Program-made: the position numbers and the translations under genes
Notes under the pieces: model-generated
Database searches by the model: none
What the model saw: only the letters and a program-made list of their open reading frames with translations
Told to the model about the DNA's origin: nothing
Origin: Mesostigma viride
Taxonomy: Eukaryota > Streptophyta > Mesostigmatophyceae > Mesostigmatales > Mesostigmataceae
DNA length: 64,000 nt
NCBI GenBank assembly: GCA_009746045.1
Contig: RPFO01000041.1
Coordinates: forward strand, 3,459,661-3,523,660
Direction: 5' to 3'
Part shown: in pieces, positions 33,228 through 44,600 of the stretch
How the letters are laid out: each line of letters starts with the position of its first letter
Position numbering within the stretch: position 1 is the first letter of the stretch

Positions 33228-33473
33228 TGTCGTTGGTGGCAGCGCCTGATCCTCCTCCTCGTCCGCCGCAAGATCTGCCACGGCCAGCAGTTTTGCCACC
33301 AACGTTCCGTTTGGGTCACGTGCGTCCAACACATCGGCAACATCAACGTGATCGGCCAGCAACTGCACGACAGACTTCAGTTGGCTCGAGCTCCACGAGC
33401 TGGCGTCCGTCACCCAGTCCTCGGCACCGAAGACCTGCTCGACTGCCCCCACCGCCTCAGTGCGGGGCTGATG
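33228..33473 (-). pseudogene. YR1 gag-like ORF, middle part
   Basis: About 80 codons on the minus strand (AEDWVTDASSWSSSQLKSVV, then a DVADVLDARD helix and an acidic AADEEEDQ end). It continues in frame into the 21963-21298 piece apart from one TGA, once LARD1 is ignored. Upstream it is cut by hAT1. No known domain. Confidence 0.4.
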
Positions 33474-33997
33474 CACTTGGCCCGTGTTGGTCTGTACGGC
33501 AGTACGGGGTACTCGGTAAAACCCTTGCGTACTGTAAAAATACAGGTATTTTTGCGATGGGTAAAAAATACGCGAAAAAATACGCGGTACGGCATACGAG
33601 GTATTTTTGAAATTGTGGTAAAAAAGTACGGGGTATTATTGAGGCCAAGGCTTAAAGTACGGGGTATTCTAAGGATGTGTGGCCCTGCAGCCAACAAATG
33701 TTACTATGTACTATGCTCTCTGCTATTCATTAATGAGCATAATGGCAGTGACTTGCCACCTGCCACACTTAGATCGACATTGCAATACATCCTTCAAGTA
33801 CATGTGTATATTGTGGACATGCAAACTATTGACCATCTAACACCGGTCTCTTTTATTACAATGCATCATTGACAACATAATACATTATTGAATGGTATAA
33901 TGCACCCAGAGCTCTGGCAGCCTCGATGCAGAGGATGTCATAGCACTATAGATGGCAGCTTCGCTGCACAATGACAACAAGTGCATGCCACGAATCC

Positions 33998-34475
33998 CTA
34001 AAAAATAAAATCATTGGCAATGAACCCAGAATTGACCTTCACTGCTGCGGCAGGTCCATACTTTCCCACTGCCGCGATCATGTTCTTGTACGAGGCGCTG
34101 GCGGCGACGTGAAACGGAATGCCATTCTCGTAAAAGAAAGAGGCCTGGGCAAGGCGGACTTCCTGGAGCTGCGCATTGGAAAAGCACTGTGGAATCGTCT
34201 TCTGCACTGCCTTGCCAGAGCCACAAGGGCCAGCACCCGGGGCAGCGGCAGGCAGAAGGGCCTTGGCAACGCGGGCACCGAGCACTGCCTTTTGCTCCTT
34301 CTTTTCCAACCGGGCTGCCTCAGCCGCCTGAAGCCTCCCGATCAGGCCTTCTACATTCCTAGACTGCTGGCGAAATGTGGCTTCCTTGTTGGGGATGTGG
34401 CCGAGATGGCCGACAGCGCGATCCTTGCTAAAGTTGCCAGGCCTGCCGAACTTGTAATCGCACACCTTGCACGCC
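33998..34475 (-). pseudogene. hAT1 transposase N-terminal fragment (BED finger and start of DUF659)
   Basis: The minus strand encodes ACKVCDYKFGRPGN...HLGHIP, a BED zinc finger with C-X2-C and a distal H-X2-H. About 100 residues later comes FFYENGIPFHVAASASYKN, the conserved opening of the hAT DUF659 region. The frame ends at 33998 and no RNase H-like core or dimerisation domain follows. Upstream of the finger the frame contains a stop. Such a fragment cannot transpose but might bind DNA. Confidence 0.65.
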
Positions 34476-35150
34476 TGGCCACCTCTGGCCGACTACCACG
34501 TCTTCCCCACTCACGGTCTTTTCCACCTCGTCAATCATGCAGGTGGAGGTATTGATACTCCTCTCCCCTTTTGACGACTGGAAGTCTGGAACTCTAGACA
34601 TGGTCGCCTCTTTTAGGATTGCCTAGCGCACAATACATGAACCGGCGCACCCGGCACCCTCTATTTGCTTTAATTGCGTCTTCACTCTTCTGCGTCTTTC
34701 TGGAAGTGCACCCGTCCCTAAACCTTATGATTCTGCCATGCATATGCTGTTGTCCCCTTACAGCTTTTCTCCCGCGCGATAAAAAATCCTGTCAAAAAAT
34801 GTAGAAAGGCACACCGTCACGCGTGTACTAGCAAGTAGCTATGCACTCGCTGCAATTTCAGCGATTTCAGAATCACTGACAGGTCTGGGCCTCTCCCCAC
34901 CGCGTGACACGTCCGCGACCTCCAAAATCGGCTAAGTCCAAAGTGAAAAACAGTGAAAATCGTACGGCGTACGCGGTCGAAAGAGGAGGGGTGACATACA
35001 GCCATGCTATTTGGGGGCCCAGTACCGCCACCGCCAGGTCGAAATGTCCGGCCCCCATATTGAACTCAGGGTCCAATGCCAACCGCCGGAATGAAACGTG
35101 CTGGCCCCCAGTATGCTAGCGCCCCCCTGGGGCGCCGCCACCGGTGCGCC

Positions 35151-36396
35151 AGTTATAAACAACGATTCCTTACGGAATCGATACTAAGCGCTTAGTATCG
35201 ATTCCGTAAGGAATCGTTGTTTATAACTAAAACTTTTGCTTGCGCCGGCAAGGCTAAGGCCGATACTAGTCGGGTCATCGAATTGGCTATTCGATTATCG
35301 AAGTTGCCTATTCGACCATCGATTTTTCCTATTCGATTATCGAATTTTCCTTATTCGATTGTCAAAATTTCCTATTCGACGGGGGGTCAGAGGCCAGCGG
35401 CCTATCATACTCGGTGCCCAGCGAGCCACCGAACTAGGCCTAGTCGATTATAGCGAGACATCGCGTGGAAATTAGCCGATTTCGGGGACTTTGCCGATTT
35501 TCGGAGCGACGTCGAACAACACAGATGATTAGCCGGTTGAGCACATCATATCAGTCGAATAGCTAGCGCTAGTACTCCGCCTAGTCAGCGGAGAGCACTT
35601 GCCTTTTTCGATTAACATATTAGGCTGAACGATTAGCGTCCGCAACGTTATTCGCATTACTAGGCGAAAAATCCACCCCCGGAACGATCCTAGCGGGATT
35701 CGAACCCGGGATGCCGGCGTGTCGCAACAGTCTTAGTTATAAACATCGATTCCTTACGGAATCGATACTAAGCGCTTAGTATCGATTCCGTAAGGAATCG
35801 ATGTTTATAACTAAGACTGTTGCGACACGCCGGCATCCCGGGTTCGAATCCCGCTAGGATCGTTCCGGGGGTGGATTTTTCGCCTAGTAATGCGAATAAC
35901 GTTGCGGACGCTAATCGTTCAGCCTAATATGTTAATCGAAAAAGGCAAGTGCTCTCCGCTGACTAGGCGGAGTACTAGCGCTAGCTATTCGACTGATATG
36001 ATGTGCTCAACCGGCTAATCATCTGTGTTGTTCGACGTCGCTCCGAAAATCGGCAAAGTCCCCGAAATCGGCTAATTTCCACGCGATGTCTCGCTATAAT
36101 CGACTAGGCCTAGTTCGGTGGCTCGCTGGGCACCGAGTATGATAGGCCGCTGGCCTCTGACCCCCCGTCGAATAGGAAATTTTGACAATCGAATAAGGAA
36201 AATTCGATAATCGAATAGGAAAAATTGATGGTCGAATAGGCAACTTCGATAATTGAATAGCCAATTCGATGACCCGACTAGTATCGGCCTTAGCCTTGCC
36301 GGCGCAAGCAAAAGTTTTAGTTATAAACAACGATTCCTTACGGAATCGATACTAAGCGCTTAGTATCGATTCCGTAAGGAATCGTTGTTTATAACT
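35151..36396. mobile_element. PAL1-A: 1246-bp nested palindrome element, TSD GCGCC
   Basis: Three 78-bp perfect palindromes (35151-35228, 35735-35812, 36319-36396), all bounded by AGTTATAAAC...GTTTATAACT, flank and centre two 506-bp spacers in inverted orientation. The whole is symmetric about 35773/35774 with no indel and only a couple of substitutions seen. GCGCC flanks both sides (35146-35150, 36397-36401). A B-box-like GGTTCGAATCC lies 28 nt from the central palindrome on each side (35841-35851 on +, mirror copy on -). The spacers also hold a degenerate 20-nt array of ATTCGATTATCGAA words. No coding capacity. Confidence 0.85.
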
Positions 36397-36915
36397 GCGC
36401 CGACAGCCGGCCCCTATATGCCCCCCCCCAATGCGCTGAAATTTTCGTGTTCAGTGACCAGATCACAATTTGATCCGGGCGCAAAATGATTGGCTGTACG
36501 GTACAAACAAAAAACGAAATTTTAGTATCGAAGTTCCGCAGCGCTTGCAGAATTTGCCCCGGAAGCCCGGGGGCACTTTCCCCGCTGAAAGGTGTCCGCG
36601 GAAGCGAATTGTAGCCAACGCGGAAGCGTGTGAAGACAACGCAGCAGACGAGCACTTGCCACGTGGCAAATCCCCTTTGGCAGTAGGCTCGCCATATGGG
36701 GGCCATGACCACCCGCCGGCAGGCTATTTCAGCCGCAGCCCCTTTTTCTTATATAGGGGCCGGACCAATGCAGCCACCGGCAGCCTTGGGGCCAGACCCT
36801 AGTACCCGTGAAATTTTGGCTGGACATGTCACCCCTCCTGTCGAAAGCGTCAGTACCGTGGAATACGGCGTATTTTCATACCCGAGGTGCCGTACGAACC
36901 AACACGGCACTTGGC

Positions 36916-37261
36916 GAGTAGAGCGGCGAGCTGCTTCTTTTTGGCGCTGAAGGCGACTGGCGCGTGACTGGCGGCAGCAGCCCGCGGTGTGGGCGTCCCG
37001 TCCTCCCCGCGCGCTGCCTGCCCTGCTGTAGCCTTGCGCCCCTTCGGCACTGCTGCTCAAGGCCAAAAATGGCTCCGACAGAACAGGTTCGTCAAACCAG
37101 AGGTTCGTTTCCCCTGGCTTGCTGTCGCCGCCCTCGTGAAAAGAAAAGAGGCCGACCTTAGCTAGGTGGGTTTGTTTTTGTCCTTTTTTGCGTGTCATGC
37201 GGCCTTGGCCCGGACGGCATTTTTTCGCCACGCAAATGTTGCGTCTGAACAAATGACGCAA
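36916..37261 (-). pseudogene. YR1 gag-like ORF, N-terminal part
   Basis: A basic N-terminus (MTRKKGQKQTHLAKVG) is followed by an acidic/aromatic stretch (ETNLWFDEPVLSEPF). A second frame then gives SHAPVAFSAKKKQLAALLAK up to the hAT1 boundary. Only the first frame joins the 33473-33228 piece across hAT1, so a frameshift lies near 37050. Function unknown; position suggests Gag. Confidence 0.35.
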
Positions 37262-37560
37262 TGTGGCGTTCTAATTGCCGGCAGCTTACGTAAGGCTGCC
37301 AGGGCTATTAGGTCACATATTGCGTGAGAGAAGGAATCTAGATCTAGTTGATCAATACGCCATTAGCCAAGAAACCTAGACAGTGGCAGGTTTATATCTC
37401 AACGTAGCTCCTGCCACCTGGCCAAGAAAAACTGGCCAAAGTTTTGGCCACGACTGATCCGGGTCTGACAGGCCGCACCGGCCTCAAAAGGTATGTCACG
37501 TGAACCCAAGAACCTAGCTATAGCGGCTACCCTTCCATCTCACTATAAAGAAACTATGTT
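37262..37560. other. YR1 5' end / CopC junction, boundary not resolved
   Basis: No gene is seen. CopC integrase sequence becomes recognisable from about 37565. The YR1 terminus should lie in this interval, but no repeat with the SDR elements or with the 16131 end was found by eye. Confidence 0.4.
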
Positions 37561-37564
37561 CAGA

Positions 37565-40268
37565 GAACCACGAATCTCTGAGGACTGGGTACCCCTTTCT
37601 GCACCTGCACTTGTCAGGAGTGCATGGCTGAGGAATGTGGATCTGCAACTGAACAGCAGGGTCAATTTCTACTACGATGGAGTTGCTGTCAGTCCAATGG
37701 GTCTATAGCATGGCCTGTGCCCTCCACATGTGCTGAAGGGCTGGAAGCAAGCTGCACATGTTACCTTTGCCAAGCTGAGGGAGAAGGACCGGGGTTGGAA
37801 GATGCTGGAGCCACAAGTGGGTCAGAAGGTCCTAGCTTGGAAGGAACCTAGCCTGTATGGCAAACGTGGTAGCTGGAGTCCTGGGGTGGTTACCCAGGTT
37901 GATGAAGCTAGCCATGCATGCTTGGTCAGCATGGAGGACGAACCAAAGCATGTACACCGGCTGAGTTGGTCATATGTCAAGCCTAACCTGATGAATGAGG
38001 GCAGTCAGGCACAGGGCTCACTGGGTCTGCAGGATTTTCAGATCCAAGGTGACATCACTGACGCACAGACCACATCTGTTGCAAGGGAGTCTGTCAGCCC
38101 TGGCCAGGTTGCAGAGGTACTTGTTGAACAGGCTGCAAGGTCAACAGCTGGGGAGTCAACTGTCAAGCCTAAGGTCTTAACCATTGACAGGGGGACAAGT
38201 TTGGCTGGATTGATTGGGGCTCTGCAAAGGGCCAAGTTCTAAGCAGCCCAAGGTAGCCAAGCTCAGGTGGCATGGCAATCTGGGGCTGGACACTGCCTTA
38301 GAGGTAGACACTAATTCTCAGGTTTCCATCATTGGGGCCAGAGCTGCAGCAGGGTACAGCATGACTGAGCCCAGCTATCAGTATGTGTCTGACTTCAGTG
38401 GCGGGGTGCACGTGAAGGTACTGGGTGAGGTATCTATTCCCATCCTTGGACAGGACACTGCGTTTTGTGTCTTGGAGGGCTATCAGGGACCTGCTCTTCT
38501 GGGGCAGAATTTCCTATGCCAGGATGGGGTAGTGATCACGTCCTCTCTCCTGACTAAGGAAGGGGCTGGTCAGGTCCCACTGATTAATTTCAGGACCACT
38601 CATCTATCACGTGCAGTAACCAGGTCGGTTAAGCGTGTGCAGGTGTGCCAAGGGCAAAAACCCTTGGTGGATGACCTCATATTGCCAGCTGCTAGTCATC
38701 CAAGCAGTTTGGGCATTGGTCCTCACTCACTTGCTGGACACAGCCCTAAGTATCAACTACCAAGGCCTGGTGAAGCTCATGTCCTCTCCCATTATGTGTC
38801 CCCAGGTCACATTGGGTCTGATTAAATCTGGGGAGGATTGGATCTCCAAGAAATGCGTGGAACCTGTCAATGACCTGCCTCCTGCACGGCGTCTACTCAA
38901 GCTCAAGTTTGTAATCAAGATGAAGGAGGTGGATGGGGTCAAGGTACCACACGTCAGGCCAGTGCTGAATGAGTTCAAGGCCGGGTACTGGTGAGTGCAC
39001 TGCTGAGGAGCTTTATACCCCTGGCATGCTGCATGACACTTGGAGGCTGCTGCTGTGTGTATTTCTAGGCCTTCTCAACAAGGGCTTGGACTATGGCTCA
39101 GTGGTGGTAGATTTCAAGAGAGCATTTCTGGAGGGGGATGCAGATGTGGCACAGGAGAAGTGGGAGGGCAAGACGCCTTTCTTTGTCAGGGTGCCTGCTG
39201 TATGGAAAAGGGACATTCACACTGAGTTCCTGAAAATCCTCAAGGGCCTGGAGGGCCTGAGGTCAAGTCCAATATCTGGAGGGATACACTCAACCGTTTC
39301 CTGAAGGAGCATCGCAACTTGAAGGTCTCTCCTGTAGACCCCTGTTTGTTTCTGGGGCAATGGGAAGGCCTACCAGTGTATGCTTCGCTGCACGGGGATG
39401 ACCTGCATCTGCTGGCTCCTACGTCGTGGCTTAAACAGCTAATTTCCAAGTTTCCTCTGGGTAGGGAGCAATGGCAGGTGGAGAATGAGCCTCTACTGCT
39501 TGTGGGCATGGAGGCCACACTGGTGAAGAAGGGGGGAGAATGGTGTATGAAGCTGGTGGGGGGCAATGATTACCAAGAAACCCTCATTAGCAAGCTTCCT
39601 CCAGTCATCACACAGGCGTTGTGTCCTATGGTCAGGGGCATGATTGCTTGGGTGGCAGGTATTTCCAGGCCAGACCTGATGGTCATAGCCAGGTTGCCTG
39701 ATGATATGCTGATGGAGCTAGGGCCTGCCAAGGTGGCTGAGATCAGGTTAGGGCTTCATCTGGCATTCTGTTGTCTGCATTAGATTTATCACAACCCATT
39801 TGCATGGAGCTGTATGTGGATAGCTCAATGGACAGCAGGCAGGTCTCCAAGGTCAGGGGCAGGGCTGCAGGGCTCTTTGTGCTCAGACAGGAAGGCCTGG
39901 GGAGTTTGGTGAGCTGGTTTAGTCGCCTGCACAAACGGGTGGCTGTCAGCAGTGATGTGGCAGAATGCAGGGCTATTTGTGAAGGCATTCACACAAGCCT
40001 TTATCTGAAGGAGTTGCTTCATCACATGACTTCTAACACTCCTTGGCCACTTCAGGTCACCACTCTTCTCAAAACAGACTCCATGGGGATGGTGCAGTTT
40101 GTGCACAGGCAGATGGCCAGAAGCAGGGACTTGGATTATCTCCTTCTTAAGGAATCGTCCTCCTTGGCCAATATTGAGCATATCCCTGGGGTTGACAATC
40201 CTGCTGATGCTTTGACCAAGCTAGTGCAAAATTGGCAGCAGTGCAGTACAAGGTTCTTCAGTCTCTGA
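37565..40268 (+). pseudogene. pol: CopC pol: integrase tail, protease, RT, RNase H, frameshifted
   Basis: The integrase tail reads LNSRVNFYYDGVAVSP and PQVGQKVLAWKEPS (37640-37900). The protease has its Asp at 38307-38309 (LEVDTNSQVSIIG) and the distal ALLGQNF. The RT has motif A VDFKRAFLEGD and the box SLHGDDLHL (39391-39402). RNase H (39771-40268) has LYVDSSMDSR, ECRAICEG and the terminal GVDNPADALTK. Frame changes near 37700, 38235, 38720, 38985, 39285 and 39780 make it non-functional. The domain order is again integrase-protease-RT-RNase H. Confidence 0.8.
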
Positions 40269-41134
40269 TGGACCCATCTCAGCAAGCTGTCTAGAGCTGG
40301 TGCCTGGTTGTAGGGCATTGGAGAGCAGGTTGTTTGGTAGTGTCAGCATTGTGACTGGCATAATATTTGTATTTTAGTCTGTACTAAGGCTCATGGACCA
40401 TGGAACACTCACTCTGATTTAATCAGGATACAGCCAGGTTTTGGCTGGGGTTCTTGCTGTTGACTACACAAGGTTGACAGGTCCATTACAGACCATGTAT
40501 TCTATTTTGAAAGAAATGTATATTTGTACATACCTCTCACAATGCATGGTCTGGGAACCTTTATTCTGGGGTTTATAGTGCGGGGTTGGATTCCCTGGTA
40601 TATGTTTCTACAAGCTGGCCTGCTCAGGATGTTTTCCTGTTCAGACTTCCCTAGTTCCCCAGGTCAGGATTTAATTGTTGCCTTGTGATTTCATTTTGTC
40701 ATTTGTTTGCTGTGGCAATTTATCATCTGACTAGTAGACGGGCGCCATAAGACGGGCGCCAATACTAACCTGTTGAGAGTATGACGGGCAAACTATTGTA
40801 ATACGTCTTACTTTGTCAAGTGGTATATTAATTGTCATGGATTTATTGTACTTATATTGAATATGTACTGCCGGTTTTATGGGAATAGTATCTGGGATTA
40901 ATGTAACTCACCGCCAGAAGGTCATTGTACTGGAGGCTCTACCGAGGTGATGGGATTAATTCCTGGAGAAGTTCTCATAGAATATAATAACCTGTATGTA
41001 TTTAATTTTGTGTTTCCAATATCTGGTGGTACTCTGTAATGCCAATTCCATAGGTTTTTATCCATTTCTCATGGAATGGTTTTCCCTGTGGCAGATCTGT
41101 TTCTTTTCCAGTTCCTTAAAAAGAAAGGGCTGGG
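40269..41134 (+). other. CopC 3' untranslated region, first segment
   Basis: No coding sequence. It shares short blocks with the CopA 3' region, including GGGCGCCATAAG and a T-arm-like GGGGTTGGATTCCC at 40582-40595. CopD inserted at its right end in the CTGGG at 41130-41134. Confidence 0.55.
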
Positions 41135-41655
41135 AGTTATTCTAGGGCTTCAGGCCTAGACTATCAGTACACGTGGCGTTGTCCCCGTCTCCCAAGTGGG
41201 ATACGGACATGGACGGTGGTGTAGTACACTGGACATATCTCTACTAGGATTTAGATCCGCACGTGCCATGCTGGGCACGTGGGTGCTAGATATTAGCACT
41301 GAGATATGTAGGGCACACGCACGTGGGTATTCACGTGGTAGGGTTTATGAGCTGTGATGCAGACCACAAGGTGGTTGCAGTGCTAGTCCTGTACGGAGGT
41401 CCTAGGAGAGGTCCAGGACCGTCCACGTAGTGCTGCTAGGCGGTCGTTGCCTGTGGGCATCGTATCAGTCCTAGCTGGAGTAGATCTAGCTGGACGGAGC
41501 CAGCACCTCATTGGTTAGCCCTAGTGCAGGATAGCTAGGTTACCCTAACCTACGTGCCCATGCAATCCAGCTTGGCAAGCTTGCATGGATTGATATTATG
41601 CCAGCCATTGCATAATCCAACACACGTTCGCTTTCATTGCACAAGTGCATTAACT
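41135..41655 (+). repeat. CopD 5' LTR
   Basis: 521 bp, AGTTATTC...CATTAACT. The next bases TGCATTAATAAAAA match the post-LTR sequence of CopB and contain no standard tRNA 3'-end primer-binding site. Confidence 0.85.
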
Positions 41656-41705
41656 TGCATTAATAAAAACTCTCACGGTTTTTATACTACTCTATCATCT
41701 TAAAA

Positions 41706-43368
41706 ATGTCGAACGTTTCCGATCACGATGGCTCTTCAGAGTCGAGCCTGTCGCCATCGTACGAGGATTTGGACTACCGGGCGGCAGTGAGGGGCCGGCA
41801 GGGTAGGGGTGACCACGCTGGCAGCGATGCCGGCAGTGGTCGCACGTCCTCGGACGAGGACCCGCGGTACCTCGATCAACTGGCGTCGAGACCGCCGACA
41901 TACAATGTCTGGCGACCCAACGCGCCACCGGCTGAAGGGCAGCCCACGGCACCCGAGTTGGTAACTGGGCCGGGGAGGGTGGTGCCAGTTCTGGGGGATA
42001 TCCCGTCGGATGGATATGACGAGGACGAAGACCTCGTCGATCTCGAGCTGCCTGAGGACAGGGAGCAGCGAGAGGAGCTGCTCCGCCGGGAGGCAGAACG
42101 CCTTCGGCAGGAGGCCCAGCTGCGCAGGGAGCTGGAACAGCAGCGCGAGCTGGAGGCTCAGCGCGAGGCACAGCTGCGGGCGGAGAATGAGATAGACAGG
42201 ATAGCCCGGGAGCTCGCGGAGAGGCAGCAGGAGCGGGATCGGGTGGCCAGGGCAGGCTTGCGCGCGGGACCGACAGGTGCGCGCGAGGCGCCCCCTACGC
42301 TGCGCAAGAAAACGAGCTCTTCACCTTTGCTCGCCGGCGCACAGCGCGCAACTTTCGGCGCATGGCAGGGGATGTTTGCAGGAAACAGACTCCTCGGTCG
42401 AGATGCAGCCAGGAGAGCGGGGTGAGGAACTGGTCCTGATGGACCCGGCCATGGTCGAGGCCGAGAGACTGGCCAAGATCGAGTACACCCGGCATTGCCA
42501 GCGGAAGGCAAAGCGGGCGATGGTCCGGTCCATGGCAGAGAACAGCTTGGCTCGGGAGCGTGCAGCCAGGGAGGCGCAGCATCGGGAACTGCGCAGACTT
42601 CGGGCGAAGGCACACGACGCCACAGAGAAGACCCGGCGTCACCAGGCGCGTTTGGACGCAGCCATGAAGCGGTCGGAGGCGGCACTGGCGTCGATGGTGG
42701 GCCCGGCGAGGAGGGAGCAGGAGGCCAGGCTGGCGCGGAAGAGCAGGCGGAACGCACGTGCCCTAGACAGGCGCATGCGTAAGGAGGAGAGGGCACTCCG
42801 CCGGTATCAGGAGGCGGCCAGGACCTGGGCTCTGCAGGGCGAGTTTGGAGACGCCATCCGTTGTGAGCGTGGTCTGGCGCCCCATGAGCCGTTGCCCGAG
42901 GACGCGGTACTGGACTTCATGCGCACCCCACAGCCAGCAAGAGCCCAGCGAGGAGCGGCTTTGTTAAACGCGCGTGAGCGCGTACGTGCCGGTGCAGACA
43001 CACCCCACCCCCCACCCCCCACACCCAAAACCACTTTGCAGACCGACACGGACTTGGAGCTGGACCGCATCGCTGCACTACTCCACCAGGAGCTGGACGC
43101 AGCGGAGGCCAACCCGATCAAGCGGGCGCGGGCAGCAGAAGCAGTAGAGCAACTGCTGAGGGCCGCCAAGCGGGTACGCCATGCAAGGAAAGTGGCAGGC
43201 GGGGTGTGGACCATCGTCTACGCCCCAGCGGTCGCATCCAGAGGAGGACGGTGACGAGGGGAAGGACGGGGGAGCACCAGGGGGAGGGGCACCCTCAAGC
43301 ACCGGGGGTATGGCGGGCGGCAGCAACGCTGGAGCGACAACCCAGCAGCAGCAGCAGCCACAGCATCA

Positions 43369-43400
<32 letters not shown>

Positions 43401-44600
43401 GGCAGCACAGCAACAGCAACCGCAGCAGCAGCAGCAGCAGCAGCAACCTCAACCACAAGCGGCTGTCGCTGTACCACAGCGACCCAGGTTTGATGCATCC
43501 CGTAGGGAAGATAGGATTACCTTCCCAGGTCTAGCTGAGGGTTTGTGCAGGAGGATGCACTTGAGTTTCTTTTCAAGATAGAACATTCCTGGTCCCATGA
43601 TAACATCCGTGATTGGTTTCCTGCTCTTAGGGTGTCTAACACGATCCACCAATCTGCACCTAGCATAAAACAAATGGTCAGATGTATGAGAGGAGGGCCA
43701 GCACACCTGGGGCAGAGGAGGTGCAAATCTTCACAGAATTCATAGCAGACCTAAAAGGGCTGTTGACCAAGGGGGAACACCTGCAGGCTCTCAAGGGGTT
43801 CAACTGGTTGGCCTCGTACAAAGTCAACAAGTCTGACTACGTACGTGACAACAAACAGTATGTCCTGTACATAGACAGGGACGAGGAGTTGAAGAAACTC
43901 AACTCTAAGTACCTGATCCATCAGTGGCTCACCAAAGCTGAGCTGGACAAGAACACCAATGCAGTTCTGCTGGCTGGCCTTAAAGACAAGTGGGATGATT
44001 TTAGGGGGGCCATGTTGTTCATTCAGCAGAGCCTAGAACCCTTCTCCACTGTCAAGGAACCCAAGGTTAACAAGGTCCAAGGGGGGGGGTCAGGACGGTG
44101 CAGGTCCTAGCAGGAAGAAGCTCATCAAGGAGGTGGTAGCTCAGGTCAAGGCGGTGTTCAAGGGTCCCCAGCAGGTAAGAAGGCAGGGGGGTCATCCAAG
44201 CAGCAGGGGAAATCAGACAAGGGGGGAAAGGGGAACCAGGCAGTAAGGCAGGGCCCTCCCAGGGGCCTAGTCAAAAGGTAAGCCTCATGACTCCACCCTG
44301 TACTGCACCAGGTGCTCATGCAAGGGGCATGAGAGGGATGATTGCTGGAAGGGCAAACCCGAACTTGGATCTGATGTGGATGTGTGCCCAGGTTGCTGGG
44401 AGCCCCGCCACCCGTTACCTGCAGGGGGACGCTGCAACAAGCCCAGGAAGGGAGCCTCGACGGGGCGCCCCACAAAACAAGCCAGCACTCAGGACGACTG
44501 TAAGTCTCCTGTACCCTGGTTTCTCAATGGCCGTGTACCTCTATTTGCTCTGTGTTGCCTGACAGTGAGGAAGTGGATTGGGACCTGGCTTATGACATGA
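41706..44600 (+). pseudogene. gag: CopD gag with coiled coil, polyglutamine and zinc knuckles, frameshifted
   Basis: ATG at 41706 lies 50 nt past the LTR. The first frame (to 42425) starts Ser/Asp-rich and enters a long Glu/Arg coiled coil (ELLRREAERLRQEAQLRREL). The coil continues in a second frame (about 42370-43254) and a third has a CAG-repeat polyglutamine tract (about 43340-43440). A copia-type Gag core follows (43682-44110, e.g. LASYKVNKSDYVRDN and ELDKNTNAVLLAGLKDKWDD). A CCHC knuckle lies at 44304-44345 (CTRCSCKGHERDDC), followed by a second, stretched CPGC...H...C motif. The roughly 600-residue charged N-terminal extension is unusual for a copia Gag and was not seen in CopB. At least four frame changes. 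Confidence 0.7.

Larger units (their letters stand above)
33482..36907 (-). mobile_element. hAT1: decayed hAT transposon, TSD CACTTGGC
   Basis: The ends are CCGTGTTGGTCTGTACGG and CCGTGTTGGTTCGTACGG (inverted). The 8-bp CACTTGGC flanks both sides (33474-33481, 36908-36915), the length typical of hAT. A transposase N-terminus is present on the minus strand. Both subterminal regions carry many TACGGGG/TACGGC words. PAL1-A accounts for 1246 bp of the interior; without it the element is about 2.2 kb and lacks the catalytic core, so it is non-autonomous. Confidence 0.8.
16131..37261 (-). mobile_element. YR1: DIRS/PAT-type tyrosine-recombinase retroelement, heavily interrupted
   Basis: On the minus strand, fragments collinear with one element can be joined: gag-like ORF pieces (37261-36916, 33473-33228, 21975-21298), RT and RNase H (19080-17199) and tyrosine recombinase (about 17174-16200). 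The gaps are filled by hAT1, LARD1 and a TTAA element, each with its own target duplication, so the pieces were once contiguous. The 3' terminus is cut by CopB at 16130. The 5' terminus lies between 37262 and about 37560 and I could not define its repeats. YR elements integrate by a recombinase and leave no target duplication. Confidence 0.7.

Noticed and set aside
35813-35870. A complete tRNA gene in PAL1-A
   Set aside because: Only the T-arm/B-box part is tRNA-like; no matching acceptor 5' strand, D-arm or anticodon arm can be folded.
35151-36396. Hammerhead ribozyme (retrozyme) in the palindromic elements
   Set aside because: No CTGANGA...GAAA core in the right arrangement was found in the palindromes or spacers.
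41131-41649. CopD LTR as TGGGAG...TGCA (canonical TG...CA)
   Set aside because: With those ends no target duplication exists and an extra TTAACT would be shared by chance; AGTT...AACT ends give a perfect CTGGG duplication.
41135-41655. First LTR as the 3' LTR of CopC
   Set aside because: It is nearly identical to 48371-48890, is bounded by the same CTGGG duplication, and CopC has its own LTR at 51343-51969.
43340-43440. CAG repeat as a host polyglutamine gene
   Set aside because: It lies between the coiled coil and core of the CopD gag, in continuous element sequence.
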